Assembly: GCF_014651835.1 (NCBI RefSeq)
Contig: NZ_BMXQ01000002.1
Span: forward strand, 904,808-968,807
Direction of reading: 5' to 3'
DNA from: Pigmentiphaga litoralis
GTDB taxonomy: Bacteria > Pseudomonadota > Gammaproteobacteria > Burkholderiales > Burkholderiaceae_B
DNA length: 64,000 bases
The translations under genes were made by a program, and so were the position numbers. Within the stretch, counting starts at the first letter, position 1. Each line of letters begins with the position of its first letter. A model generated the notes under the pieces. It worked only from the letters and a program-made list of their open reading frames with translations. It was not told where the DNA came from and did not search any database. Below, piece after piece: positions 25,718-34,405 of the stretch.

Positions 25718-26524
25718 ATGAAAGCCGACAACCCCTTGTACATCCGCCCCGATGCTGTCGCGTCGTCCATCAGGGACGAAGAATGGCAGACCCGCGTGGA
25801 CCTGGCCGCCTGTTACCGCCTGCACGCGCATTACGGGTGGACGGACCTGATCTATACCCACATCTCGGCCCGCGTGCCGGGCGCCGAAGAACACTTCCTG
25901 CTCAATCCTTTCGGGCTGATGTTCGATGAGATCACCGCGTCCAACCTCGTCAAGATCGACCTGGACGGCAACGTGGTCAGCCCCACGCCGCACCCAATCC
26001 ACCGCGCCGGCTTCGTGATTCACAGCGCCATCCACGGCGGCCGGCCCGATGCCCAGTGCGTCATCCACGCCCACACGCGTGCCGGCATGGCCGTGTCGGC
26101 CATGGAATGCGGGCTGCTGCCGCTGACGCAACACGCCATGCTCTTCCATGGCAAGGTCGGCTATCACGACAGCGAAGGCCTGGCCAATCAGCTGGGCGAG
26201 CGCGAACGGTTGGTGCGCGACATCGGCGACAAGCCGGTCCTGATGCTGCGCAACCACGGCACGCTGGTGGCGGGCAAGACCATCGGCCAAGCCTTCGCGA
26301 TGATGTGGCACCTCGAAATGGCGATGCAGGCCCAGGTCGATGCGCTGGCCAGCGGCCAGAAGCTGACCTATGGGTCACCGGACCTGGCCACGCGCATCGC
26401 CAGCAACAGCTTTCGCGAGCCAGGCCTGCCGCGCGCCGACGGAACCATCAGCCCGCTGGGTCACATGGAATGGCCGGCGCTGCTGCGCCGCATGGACCGG
26501 CTGGACCCGTCGTTCCGGCAGTAG
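25718..26524 (+). CDS. Class II aldolase/adducin family protein
   Basis: This 268-residue enzyme belongs to the zinc-dependent family of fuculose-phosphate aldolases and related decarboxylases. Zinc ligands are visible in 'VIHAHTRAG' (two His) and 'LRNHGTLVAG' (third His); 'THISARVPG' and 'FLLNPFGLMFDEI' are the family substrate-loop blocks. The ATG at 25718 follows a CAGGAGAC site, so the longer frame from 25568 is not used. It opens an operon with a Bug receptor and a hydroxyacid dehydrogenase, divergent from a LysR gene, which points to catabolism of a hydroxy acid or sugar acid. Confidence 0.88.
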   Translation: MKADNPLYIRPDAVASSIRDEEWQTRVDLAACYRLHAHYGWTDLIYTHISARVPGAEEHFLLNPFGLMFDEITASNLVKIDLDGNVVSPTPHPIHRAGFVIHSAIHGGRPDAQCVIHAHTRAGMAVSAMECGLLPLTQHAMLFHGKVGYHDSEGLANQLGERERLVRDIGDKPVLMLRNHGTLVAGKTIGQAFAMMWHLEMAMQAQVDALASGQKLTYGSPDLATRIASNSFREPGLPRADGTISPLGHMEWPALLRRMDRLDPSFRQ

Positions 26525-26662
26525 CGGCAACGCAGCAGCACCGCGGCAGCAGTAGCACCAGCACCGCAGCCGCCGCAACGTCCGAGCCCGCGGCGGGACC
26601 GCCCGCCACGACGATGCATAACGAGATCGAGGCCAGACCACTGGCCTGACGAGGAGACACGC

Positions 26663-27724
26663 ATGTTCAAGACCTTTCGGACGCTGACCCGTCTGGGCGC
26701 CAGGACCTTGGCTTCAACGACCCGGGTGTCGACGACTCTGCTTTCGACCACCTTTGCAAGCACGCTGGCTGCCACGCTGCTTGGCGCGGCCGCTCTCGCG
26801 ACGTCACCCGCCGCTGCCCAGACCTGGCCCGACCGGCCCATCCGCATCATCATTCCCTTTGCGCCCGGTGGCGGCGCCGACGGGGTCGCCCGCCTGCTGG
26901 CCGTGCAACTGGAAAAGGACCTGGGGCAGGCCGTGGTGGTGGAATCCAAGGCCGGCGGCAACACCGTCATTGCGGCGCAAACCGTCGCCCGGGCCGCACC
27001 CGACGGCTACACGCTGCTGATGACGGGCGGGTCCACCATGTCGCTGCTGCCCCTGACGGCCAGCACGCCGCTGCCCTACGACCCGTTCAAGGACTTCTCG
27101 CCCATCGGCATGCTGTCCAAGGGACCGTACCTGGTCGCGGTGTCGTCGTCATTGGGCGCCGACACGCTGGCCGACGTGCTGACCCTGGCGCGCACCAAGC
27201 CGGGCGCGGTGGCCTACGCGTCGAACGGCATCGGGGCATCCGCCCACATCGGCATGGAATTGCTGGCCCAGCGCGCCGGGGTGCAGATGACCCATGTGCC
27301 GTACAAAGGCTTTGCGCCAGCGCTGGGCGACGTGGTGTCCGGACGCACCCCGCTGACCATGATCGACCTGGCCACGCTCGGCGGTTTTGCCAAGTCGGGA
27401 CGCATCAAGATCCTGGCTTCCACCGCCGCGCAGCGCTCGCCCATGTTCCCTGAGGTGCCAACCGTGGCCGAGCTGGGCTATCCCGGTTACGAGGTCGAAA
27501 CCTGGTTTGCGCTGTATGCGCCGGCCCGCACGCCGTCGTCCGTCGTCGGCAAGATCGGCGAGCTGTCGGCCAAGTGGCTGGCCACGCCCGAGGCCAAGGC
27601 CGCCCTGGCTGCGCTGGGGCAAGAGGCAACGGCATCGTCGCCTGATGCCGTCACCCGGCGCATCGTGGCCGAGCAGAAGGCCTATGCGCCCCTGGTCACC
27701 GCCGCCAATATCAAGACGGATTGA
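26663..27724 (+). CDS. Bug-type periplasmic solute receptor (TctC family)
   Basis: The receptor has 353 residues. The signal region is unusually long (about 55 residues), Thr/Ser-rich, with an early basic part and cleavage near 'SPAAAQT'. The mature start is 'WPDRPIRIIIPFAPGGGADGVAR', then 'VVVESKAGGNTVIAAQ', 'AAPDGYTLLMTGGSTM' and 'VPYKGFAPALGDVVSG'. A later in-frame start within the signal is possible, but the GAGGAGACACGC ribosome site supports 26663. It lies between the aldolase and the dehydrogenase, so it probably delivers the operon's substrate. Confidence 0.9.
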   Translation: MFKTFRTLTRLGARTLASTTRVSTTLLSTTFASTLAATLLGAAALATSPAAAQTWPDRPIRIIIPFAPGGGADGVARLLAVQLEKDLGQAVVVESKAGGNTVIAAQTVARAAPDGYTLLMTGGSTMSLLPLTASTPLPYDPFKDFSPIGMLSKGPYLVAVSSSLGADTLADVLTLARTKPGAVAYASNGIGASAHIGMELLAQRAGVQMTHVPYKGFAPALGDVVSGRTPLTMIDLATLGGFAKSGRIKILASTAAQRSPMFPEVPTVAELGYPGYEVETWFALYAPARTPSSVVGKIGELSAKWLATPEAKAALAALGQEATASSPDAVTRRIVAEQKAYAPLVTAANIKTD

Positions 27725-27731
27725 GGCGCGG

Positions 27732-28715
27732 ATGACAACGTCCCACACCCTGCTGATCGTCAATGCCGACGCGGCGTATTACGCCGCGCAACTGACTGAG
27801 CAACTCACGGAGCAACTGGCGCAGCCGGCCGGTCCCTCCGTCACGGTGCTTGCCGCCACCCCCGGCCAGCCGCTGCCCGAAGGCGCCGAGTCGGCCACCG
27901 CCGTCATGGGTTTCGCCAGCGCGTTGACCCCCGCCCTGATCGCCCGGTTGCCCAACCTGAGCTGGCTGCATGCGCTGTCGTCGGGCGTCGACGGCATCGT
28001 CTCGCTGCCCAACCTGCCGCCCGGACTTGTCATGACGTCCTCGCATGGGGTGCACGGCCCGGCGGTGTCCGAGCTCACACTGATGCTGATGCTGGCCCTC
28101 GCGCGCGACATGCCATCACTGATCGACAATCAGCGCGCCCACCTGTGGAAACGTCGTCCGCAGCCGCTGCTGCATGGAAAGACCGTGGTCATCCTGGGCA
28201 CCGGCCTGATCGCCTGCGCGCTGGCCACCCGCTGCCGGGCGCTGGGCATGCGCACCGTCGCCGTGACCGCCACGGTGCGCGATCTGCCGGAATTCGATGC
28301 CGTGCTGCCCAGGACGGCCTTGCTTGAAGGCGCCGCGCAGGCCGACATGCTGGTGGCCCTGGCACCGCTGGACGACACGACGCGGGGCATGGTGGACGCG
28401 TCGGTCTTTGCAGCCATGAAGCCGGGCGCCTTCTTCATCAACGTGGCGCGGGCCGGCCTGTGCGACACGGCCGCGCTGGTCGATGCGCTGACCGCAGGCC
28501 GGCTGGCCGGGGCGGCGCTGGATGTGTTCGAGCGCGAGCCCCTGCCGGCCGATGATCCCTTGTGGGACGTGCCCCGGCTGCTGATCACGCCCCACCTGGG
28601 CGGCGAATCCGACCGATATGCCGACCAGGTGCTGCCCATCATCGTTCACAACGCGCGCTGCGCGCTGCAGGGCCAGTGGGACGCCATGCGCAACCGGATC
28701 GCCCTGCCAGCCTGA
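27732..28715 (+). CDS. D-2-hydroxyacid dehydrogenase, NAD-binding family
   Basis: This 327-residue protein interconverts a 2-oxo acid and a D-2-hydroxy acid. The nucleotide-binding motif is 'ILGTGLIACALA', the catalytic Arg is in 'INVARAGLC', the Glu in 'FEREPLP' and the His in 'ITPHLGGES'. The start at 27732 lies seven bases after the Bug stop. The N-terminal substrate domain has a low-complexity 'LTEQLTEQLAQ' repeat. As the third gene of the aldolase operon it probably oxidises or reduces the intermediate that the aldolase makes or uses. Confidence 0.88.
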   Translation: MTTSHTLLIVNADAAYYAAQLTEQLTEQLAQPAGPSVTVLAATPGQPLPEGAESATAVMGFASALTPALIARLPNLSWLHALSSGVDGIVSLPNLPPGLVMTSSHGVHGPAVSELTLMLMLALARDMPSLIDNQRAHLWKRRPQPLLHGKTVVILGTGLIACALATRCRALGMRTVAVTATVRDLPEFDAVLPRTALLEGAAQADMLVALAPLDDTTRGMVDASVFAAMKPGAFFINVARAGLCDTAALVDALTAGRLAGAALDVFEREPLPADDPLWDVPRLLITPHLGGESDRYADQVLPIIVHNARCALQGQWDAMRNRIALPA

Positions 28716-28829
28716 CCCCGACAGGGGGCGCTTACCTCGTGCGCACCCTGCGTCTACCCGGTGCGTGGCCCCCGCGTTCCGGCAAACGGCGCCAAAAGGG
28801 TAAACTCCTCGGTCTTTGACCCGGGTTTT

Positions 28830-29654
28830 ATGGTGCAAGAACCGCCACGGCGCACGGGTTTCGGTGGCCCCAAGCTGATTCGTCTGCTGGCCCGCCTGAC
28901 TGACGCCGATGTGCCCGCCAGTCCATTGTCGCCGCCCGATAAGCTGGGTGGCTGGCTTGCCTGGACGGATGCCATTGCCTTGTCGGGCGCCCTGAGCGGG
29001 GCGCCGGTCGCGGCAATGACCGCGCTTCCCGCCGCTTACAGCGCCGAGGAGCGCGAGTTCGCGCGCGTCAAAACCGCGCTCGAAAATGCCATTACCGGCA
29101 AAAACGCGGCGTCGGCCCGTGCCCAGGCCGGGCCGCGTGGCCAGCGCCGGGCGCCGGCGCAGCCTGACATCCAGGCGGCCGAACTCGTCCAGTACGCGAC
29201 GCACCGCCAGCGGTATTCGACGCTCCAGCAGACGATGGAGACGAATATCGGCGGCCTGCGCCGTCGCTTGCGGAGCGTGCTGGCGGCGACGTCGCCTGCG
29301 TTGAACCGGCTGGCGGTGGTGGATGCCGCCATGGAGCAGGCGCTGACTGCACGCGAGCGGACCTTGCTCGCAGGCATTCCCGGTCTGCTCGAACCGCATT
29401 TCGACCGGGTGCGGCGGGCCGGGCAGGTTGCGGCGGATCCCGCACCGGACGGCGTACCGCCGGCAGTGGCCCCCGGGGCCAAAGGTGCCGACACCGAAGG
29501 TTCCGACCCGAAAAAGGCTGTCGACAAGCCGATGTTTACCGTCGGCCCCTGGCTGGACGTGTTCCGCCAGGATATGCAGAGCGTGTTGCTCGCCGAATTG
29601 GAAATCCGTTTAGAACCGATCGAAGCGCTGCTGGAAGCGCTTCGGGGCGGTTGA
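28830..29654 (+). CDS. DUF3348-like protein, first gene of the motor-like cassette
   Basis: This 274-residue protein has no signal or membrane segment, so it is probably cytoplasmic. The N-terminal block 'KLIRLLARLTDADV' and 'LGGWLAWTDAIALSGAL' and the C-terminal 'VFRQDMQSVLLAELEIRLEPIEALLEAL' resemble the betaproteobacterial DUF3348 family. The middle is helical, then a disordered stretch rich in Ala, Pro and Gly. It ends 10 bases before the MotA-like gene and heads a four-gene operon. DUF names come from memory; function unknown. It could act as cytoplasmic adaptor or effector of the membrane complex. Confidence 0.75.
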   Translation: MVQEPPRRTGFGGPKLIRLLARLTDADVPASPLSPPDKLGGWLAWTDAIALSGALSGAPVAAMTALPAAYSAEEREFARVKTALENAITGKNAASARAQAGPRGQRRAPAQPDIQAAELVQYATHRQRYSTLQQTMETNIGGLRRRLRSVLAATSPALNRLAVVDAAMEQALTARERTLLAGIPGLLEPHFDRVRRAGQVAADPAPDGVPPAVAPGAKGADTEGSDPKKAVDKPMFTVGPWLDVFRQDMQSVLLAELEIRLEPIEALLEALRGG

Positions 29655-29664
29655 CCAGGACGTC

Positions 29665-32600
29665 ATGACCCGATTTATTCCGTATGTTGTGTTTGTGGTG
29701 GGCCTGGCGGTTGCAGGCTGGATCGGTGCCGGTTACCTGACCGCGAACCCCCTGGCGCTGGCCGTCACGCTGTTGATCGTTGCCGTCTATCTGTTGGGCG
29801 GGCTGGAGCTGCACCGCTACCAGATGGCCACGGCCACCCTGACGCGGGCCATTGCCGGCCTCAAGGAAGCGCCAGGCCGCCTTGGCGACTGGATCGAGAC
29901 CGTGCATCCCACCTTACGCAACCCCGTGCGGCTGCGTGTGGAAGGCGAGCGCACCGGGCTGCCCGCGCCGACGCTCACTCCCTATCTGGTCGGTCTGCTG
30001 GTGCTGCTGGGCATGCTCGGCACCTTCCTCGGCATGGTCGCCACGCTGCGCGGCACGGGCCTCGCGCTCGAAAGCTCGACCGATCTGGAAGCCATCCGCG
30101 CCTCGCTGGCCGAACCGGTCAAGGGACTGGGCTTTGCGTTCGGGACCTCCGTGGCGGGGGTGGCCACGTCCGCCATGCTGGGCCTGATTGCGGCGCTGTG
30201 CCGCCGCGAACGCATCCAGGCCGCGCGGGCGCTGGACGGGCTGGTCGCAGGATCGCTGCGCAGTTTTTCGCTCACGCATCAACGCGAAGAAAGCTTCAAG
30301 CTGCTGCAGCGGCAGGCCGACCTCATGCCTACCGTGGTCGACCGGCTGCAGGCCATGATGGCGGCCATCGAGCAGCAGACCCAGGCGCTGAACGATCGCC
30401 TGGTCGCCCAGCAGGACGTTTTCCACGGCAAGGCCGATGCCGCCTATACCCGCCTGGCCGCGTCGGTCGAACAAAGCCTGAAAGACAGTGTGGTGGAAGG
30501 CGTCCGATCTGCTGGGGCCGCAATCCAGCCCGCGGTGGAGGCCACCATGGCCAGCGTCGCCCGCGAAACGGCGGTCTTGCACGAGACGGTGACGCAGGCG
30601 GTGCAACGCCAGCTGGATGGCCTGTCGACCCGCTTCGAGGCGTCGACGGCTACCGTGGCCGATATCTGGAAGGGCGCGGTCGCCGAACAACGGCAGGCCA
30701 GCGAGGCGCTTACTGCCGACCTGCGCCAGTCGCTCGATGGTTTTGCGGGTACGTTCGAGACCCGGTCGTCGCACCTGCTGGACCAGGTCGCCGCGCGCAT
30801 GGACGGCGTGGCCGACACCGTCGCCGCCAAGTGGGAAACCGCGCTGGCGCATCAATCCGTCGCCAGCCGGAAGCTTGCGGAAGACAACCAGTTGGCCCTG
30901 ACCGCGGCATCGGCCGGGTTCGCCCAGCAGGCGGCCTCGTTGGTCAGTACGCTGAGCAACTCGCACGACCAATTGCGGACCGAGCTCGCCACGCAGGATG
31001 CGCAACGCCTGTCGGCGTGGACCGGTGCGCTCGACACGCTGGCCGGGTCCTTGCGTGACGAATGGAAGGACGTGGGCGCGGCCTCGGCAGGCCATCAGCA
31101 GCAGATCTGCGATGCCCTGGCCGAGACCGCCCGCACCATCGCGGCCCAGACCCGGACCCATGCCACCGCCACCCTGGCCGAGATCGACCGCCTGGTGCAG
31201 GCCGCCGCCGATGCGCCCAAGGCCGCACTTGCCTTGCAGGCCGAACTGGCCGAACAGGACGCCCAGCGGCTGACGGCGTGGACAACGTCGCTAGCCGAGA
31301 TGGCCGCGACGCTGCGCGCCGAATGGCAGCAGGCGGGGTCCGTCACTGCCACGCGTCAGCAGGACATCGTCGATGCGCTGGCTGCGGCCGCACGCGACAT
31401 GAGGCAGGAAGCCCGCGCCCACAGCCAGACCACGCTTGCCGAGATTGAACGCCTGGTGCAGGTGGCCGCCGCCGCGCCGAATGCCGCCGCGGCCCTGCAA
31501 GCCGATCTGGCTGCGCAGGACCAGCAGCGCCTGGCCGCGTGGACGGCGTCGCTTGCCGCGATGGCCGCCAGCCTGCGCGAAGAATGGCAACAGGCAGGCG
31601 CATCGACCGCCAGCCGCCAGCAGGAAGTGTGCGATGTGATGGCACTGACAGCGCGCGGCATCGCCGAGCAGACCCAGGCCCACACGACCAGCACGCTGGC
31701 CGAAATCACCCGGCTGGTCGACGTTGCAGCCGCCGCGCCGAATGCCGCCGCGGCCTTGCAGGCCGAACTGGCCGCGCAGGACCAGCAGCGCCTGTCCGCC
31801 TGGACCGCATCGCTGGCCGAGATGGCCGCCACCCTGCGAGAAGAATGGCAGCAGGCTGGCGCGCACACCACGGATCGCCAGCAGGCCATGTACGACGCGA
31901 TCGCCACGACGGCGCGCGGCATGGCCGAACAGACGCAGGCCCACGCCAGCAAGACGCTGGAAGAAATCCATCGTCTGGTCGACGTGGCGGCAGCCGCCCC
32001 GCAGGCCGCGGCCGCGCTGCAGTCGGAACTGGCCGCGCAGGATCAGCAACGCCTGGCCGCGTGGACGGCGTCGTTGGCCGACATGGCCGCCACGCTGCGC
32101 GAAGAATGGCAGCAGACCGGCACGCACACCACCGCGCGCCAGCAGGCCATGTACGACGCGATTGCACAGACCACCCGCGACATGACCGAGCAGGCAAAGG
32201 CGCACGCCAGCACCACGCTGGCCGAGATCGACCGGCTGGTGCAGGTCGCGGCCGAAGCCCCCAAGGCCGCCGCCGCCCTGCAGGCCGAGCTGGCTGCGCA
32301 AGACCAGCAGCGCCTGGCGGCATGGACCGGATCGCTCACCGACATGGTCACGACGCTGCGTCAGGAATGGGCACAGGCCGGCGATCAGGTCACCCGCCAG
32401 CAGCGCGAGATCTGCGATGCCCTCGCGCAGACCGCGCGCGACATCACGGCCGACACCCAGGCCCACGCCAGCCAGACGATCGCCGAAATGGCGCGACTGG
32501 TGCAGGCAGCTTCCGAGGCGCCCAAGGCCGCGGCCGAAGTCATTGGCGAGGTGCGCCAGAAGCTGTCCGACAGCATGGCGCGCGACAACGTCATGCTCGA

Positions 32601-33063
32601 AGAGCGCAGCCGCCTGCTCGAAACCCTGGGCACACTGCTTGACGCCGTCAACCATGCGTCCACTGAACAACGTACGGCAGTCGATGCCCTGGTGACGACT
32701 TCGTCCGACATGCTTGATCGCGTGGGCAGCCGCTTCACGCAGCAGGTCGAAAGCGAGACCGGCAAGCTGACCGATGTCGCCGCGCAGGTGACCGTCAGCG
32801 CACTCGAAGTCGCCAGCCTGGGCGAAGCCTTCGGCACGGCTGTCCAATTGTTCAGTCAATCGAACGAATCGCTGGTGGGCAACCTGCAGCGCCTTGAAGC
32901 CGCGCTGGACAAGACGACCACCCGCAGCGACGAGCAACTGGCCTACTACGTGGCCCAGGCCCGCGAGGTCATCGACCTGAGCATGCTCGCGCAGAAACAG
33001 ATCGTTGACGATCTCCAGCAACTGGCTGGCCAGCGTGCCAGCGCCGGGGCGCCTGCGGCATGA
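29665..33063 (+). CDS. DUF802-type protein: MotA/TolQ/ExbB-like channel with a long repetitive coiled-coil tail
   Basis: The protein has 1132 residues. Four membrane helices lie at about residues 5-24, 30-46, 106-127 and 153-178. The third carries 'GMLGTFLGMVATL' and the fourth 'GTSVAGVATSAMLGL', matching the proton-channel helices of TolQ/ExbB/MotA-type stators. The rest is cytoplasmic, helical and Gln/Ala-rich. Residues 437-958 are six tandem 87-residue repeats without indels, each with 'QRL.AWT.SL..M..TLR.EW'. The domain order matches ZorA of Zorya defence systems: a stator-like head with a long coiled-coil tail. The next gene, overlapping by four bases, encodes a MotB/ZorB-like partner. 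Physiological role unknown. Confidence 0.8.
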   Translation: MTRFIPYVVFVVGLAVAGWIGAGYLTANPLALAVTLLIVAVYLLGGLELHRYQMATATLTRAIAGLKEAPGRLGDWIETVHPTLRNPVRLRVEGERTGLPAPTLTPYLVGLLVLLGMLGTFLGMVATLRGTGLALESSTDLEAIRASLAEPVKGLGFAFGTSVAGVATSAMLGLIAALCRRERIQAARALDGLVAGSLRSFSLTHQREESFKLLQRQADLMPTVVDRLQAMMAAIEQQTQALNDRLVAQQDVFHGKADAAYTRLAASVEQSLKDSVVEGVRSAGAAIQPAVEATMASVARETAVLHETVTQAVQRQLDGLSTRFEASTATVADIWKGAVAEQRQASEALTADLRQSLDGFAGTFETRSSHLLDQVAARMDGVADTVAAKWETALAHQSVASRKLAEDNQLALTAASAGFAQQAASLVSTLSNSHDQLRTELATQDAQRLSAWTGALDTLAGSLRDEWKDVGAASAGHQQQICDALAETARTIAAQTRTHATATLAEIDRLVQAAADAPKAALALQAELAEQDAQRLTAWTTSLAEMAATLRAEWQQAGSVTATRQQDIVDALAAAARDMRQEARAHSQTTLAEIERLVQVAAAAPNAAAALQADLAAQDQQRLAAWTASLAAMAASLREEWQQAGASTASRQQEVCDVMALTARGIAEQTQAHTTSTLAEITRLVDVAAAAPNAAAALQAELAAQDQQRLSAWTASLAEMAATLREEWQQAGAHTTDRQQAMYDAIATTARGMAEQTQAHASKTLEEIHRLVDVAAAAPQAAAALQSELAAQDQQRLAAWTASLADMAATLREEWQQTGTHTTARQQAMYDAIAQTTRDMTEQAKAHASTTLAEIDRLVQVAAEAPKAAAALQAELAAQDQQRLAAWTGSLTDMVTTLRQEWAQAGDQVTRQQREICDALAQTARDITADTQAHASQTIAEMARLVQAASEAPKAAAEVIGEVRQKLSDSMARDNVMLEERSRLLETLGTLLDAVNHASTEQRTAVDALVTTSSDMLDRVGSRFTQQVESETGKLTDVAAQVTVSALEVASLGEAFGTAVQLFSQSNESLVGNLQRLEAALDKTTTRSDEQLAYYVAQAREVIDLSMLAQKQIVDDLQQLAGQRASAGAPAA
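30973..32538 (+). repeat. Six tandem 261-bp coding repeats
   Basis: Units start at 30973, 31234, 31495, 31756, 32017 and 32278, each exactly 87 codons. Units 3 to 5 are the most alike in protein and DNA, which suggests recent expansion or gene conversion; units 1 and 6 are more diverged. Repeat number could vary by recombination without breaking the reading frame. Confidence 0.9.
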
Positions 33064-33707
33064 ACGACGACATCGACGCCGGCGTCGACAGCAGCGTTCC
33101 GGTCTGGGCCGTCTTTGGCGACCTGATGTCGGTCATGCTCGGCGCCTTCGTGCTCGTGCTGGTCGGTGTGATCGGCGTGCAACTGGAACTGTCGGCGCGC
33201 CTGGAAAAAGAGGTCAAGCAGCGCCAGGAAGAAACGCAGCGCCGCGAGGCCCTTGAAAAAGCGCTGGCCGGTCCGCTGGCGGCGGGCCGCGTGACGCTCG
33301 TGAACGGCCGCATCGGAATCAGCGGCAGCGTGCTCTTTCCGATCAACTCGGCGCAGCTGCAGGCTGAAGGCCGCGAGGTCTTGCGCACGCTGATCGCTCC
33401 GCTGTCGATCTACCTGGAAGCGCGCCAGGAAGTGCTGATGGTCAGCGGCTTTACCGACGATCAGCAGGTCAAGGAAACCAATCGCCGGTTCGCCGACAAC
33501 TGGGAACTGTCGGCGCAACGCGCGCTGACCGTCACCCGCGCGCTGATCGAAGAGGGCATTGCGCCGTCCCTGGTGTTCGCGGCCGCGTTCGGATCCGAGC
33601 AGCCCGTCACGGCCAATACCGACGAAGCCAGCCGGGCCAAAAATCGCCGCGTGGAAATCGCGCCGATCCGCAAACCGGCGGCCGAAACGGCCAAGCCGCG
33701 TGAGTGA
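33060..33707 (+). CDS. MotB/ZorB-like OmpA-family protein, partner of the DUF802 channel
   Basis: This 215-residue protein has a short cytoplasmic start, one membrane helix (about residues 14-38, 'VWAVFGDLMSVMLGAFVLVLV') with Asp21 at the place of the MotB proton-binding Asp, a short coiled coil, and a C-terminal OmpA peptidoglycan-binding domain ('VLFPINSAQL', 'VSGFTDD', 'NWELSAQRALTV', 'RAKNRRVEI'). These are the features of stator B subunits (MotB, TolR-like, ZorB). It starts inside the previous stop (ATGA, 33060-33063), so the two subunits are translationally coupled. It would anchor the channel to the cell wall. Confidence 0.88.
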   Translation: MNDDIDAGVDSSVPVWAVFGDLMSVMLGAFVLVLVGVIGVQLELSARLEKEVKQRQEETQRREALEKALAGPLAAGRVTLVNGRIGISGSVLFPINSAQLQAEGREVLRTLIAPLSIYLEARQEVLMVSGFTDDQQVKETNRRFADNWELSAQRALTVTRALIEEGIAPSLVFAAAFGSEQPVTANTDEASRAKNRRVEIAPIRKPAAETAKPRE

Positions 33708-33736
33708 ATGGGCCGGGTCATGAACGAGCGCCTGGC

Positions 33737-34387
33737 ATGACGGTGGACTCCGTGATCGACACGTCGACAGTTGACGTCGAGTCCAGGCTGGCCCTATGGC
33801 GTGAGCAGGGCGCCGATCGTATCGACCCGGTGCGTTTTCACTTGATCGACGCAATGGCGCGCAAATCGGCAGGGCAGGGCGGTGCCACACGGCGCGTGCT
33901 GAATGCACGACTACGTGATTTGATTGCGGCGTATGAAAAGATGTTGGCGCAGGCTGGCACGGTGGCCGCTCCACCGGCACCCGCATCCCGCCCCTTGGTG
34001 GACCTTCTCAACTACATCCAGAAGCAGACCGCCGAGTCGGACGCCCACCGCACCTTGCGCAAGGTGGCGCTGCAGCGCGCGACCTATCCCGAACTGCCCG
34101 AGATCGATTACTTCCGCGATGCGCTGTCCAAGGTCAGCACCAACCGGCAGGTGCGCCAGTCACTGGAACGCGTGCCGGAAAACGCCGGCCCGCTCAACTC
34201 CAATCACCTCGTGCACCGGTCGCTGCTGATGATGCGGGAGCTGTCGCCCGGCTATCTGCGCCATTTCCTGGCCTATGTCGATGGCCTGTCGTGGATGGAA
34301 CAGGTGAACGCTTTCGGGATGCCGATGGCCAAGGAAACCGCAAGGCCTGGCGCGGCCAGGAAGACAAGCCGCGCCAAGGCGAAATAA
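33737..34387 (+). CDS. DUF2894-like protein, last gene of the motor-like cassette
   Basis: A 216-residue cytoplasmic protein. 'RLALWREQGADRIDPVRFHLIDAMARK' near the N-terminus and 'LSPGYLRHFLAYVDGLSWMEQ' near the C-terminus resemble DUF2894 of betaproteobacteria. The C-terminal tail is Lys/Arg/Ala-rich. The start may instead be the GTG at 33704, which overlaps the previous stop (GTGA); I prefer 33737 by resemblance to the family N-terminus. It has no recognisable enzyme motif. Its fixed place behind the stator pair suggests an accessory or regulatory subunit. Confidence 0.72.
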   Translation: MTVDSVIDTSTVDVESRLALWREQGADRIDPVRFHLIDAMARKSAGQGGATRRVLNARLRDLIAAYEKMLAQAGTVAAPPAPASRPLVDLLNYIQKQTAESDAHRTLRKVALQRATYPELPEIDYFRDALSKVSTNRQVRQSLERVPENAGPLNSNHLVHRSLLMMRELSPGYLRHFLAYVDGLSWMEQVNAFGMPMAKETARPGAARKTSRAKAK

Positions 34388-34405
34388 GGCTGGTGCGGCC
34401 CGCGA

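Noticed and set aside
30973..32538. Repeat array as a possible CRISPR or satellite
   Set aside because: Units are 261 bp, contiguous, coding and in frame, with no spacers.
31291..33021. A 576-codon minus-strand frame across the repeat region
   Set aside because: It only mirrors the 261-bp repeats of the true plus-strand gene.
28830..34387. Calling the cassette a true Zorya system
   Set aside because: ZorC/ZorD or ZorE are absent; only the stator-like pair resembles Zorya, so the claim is limited to architecture.
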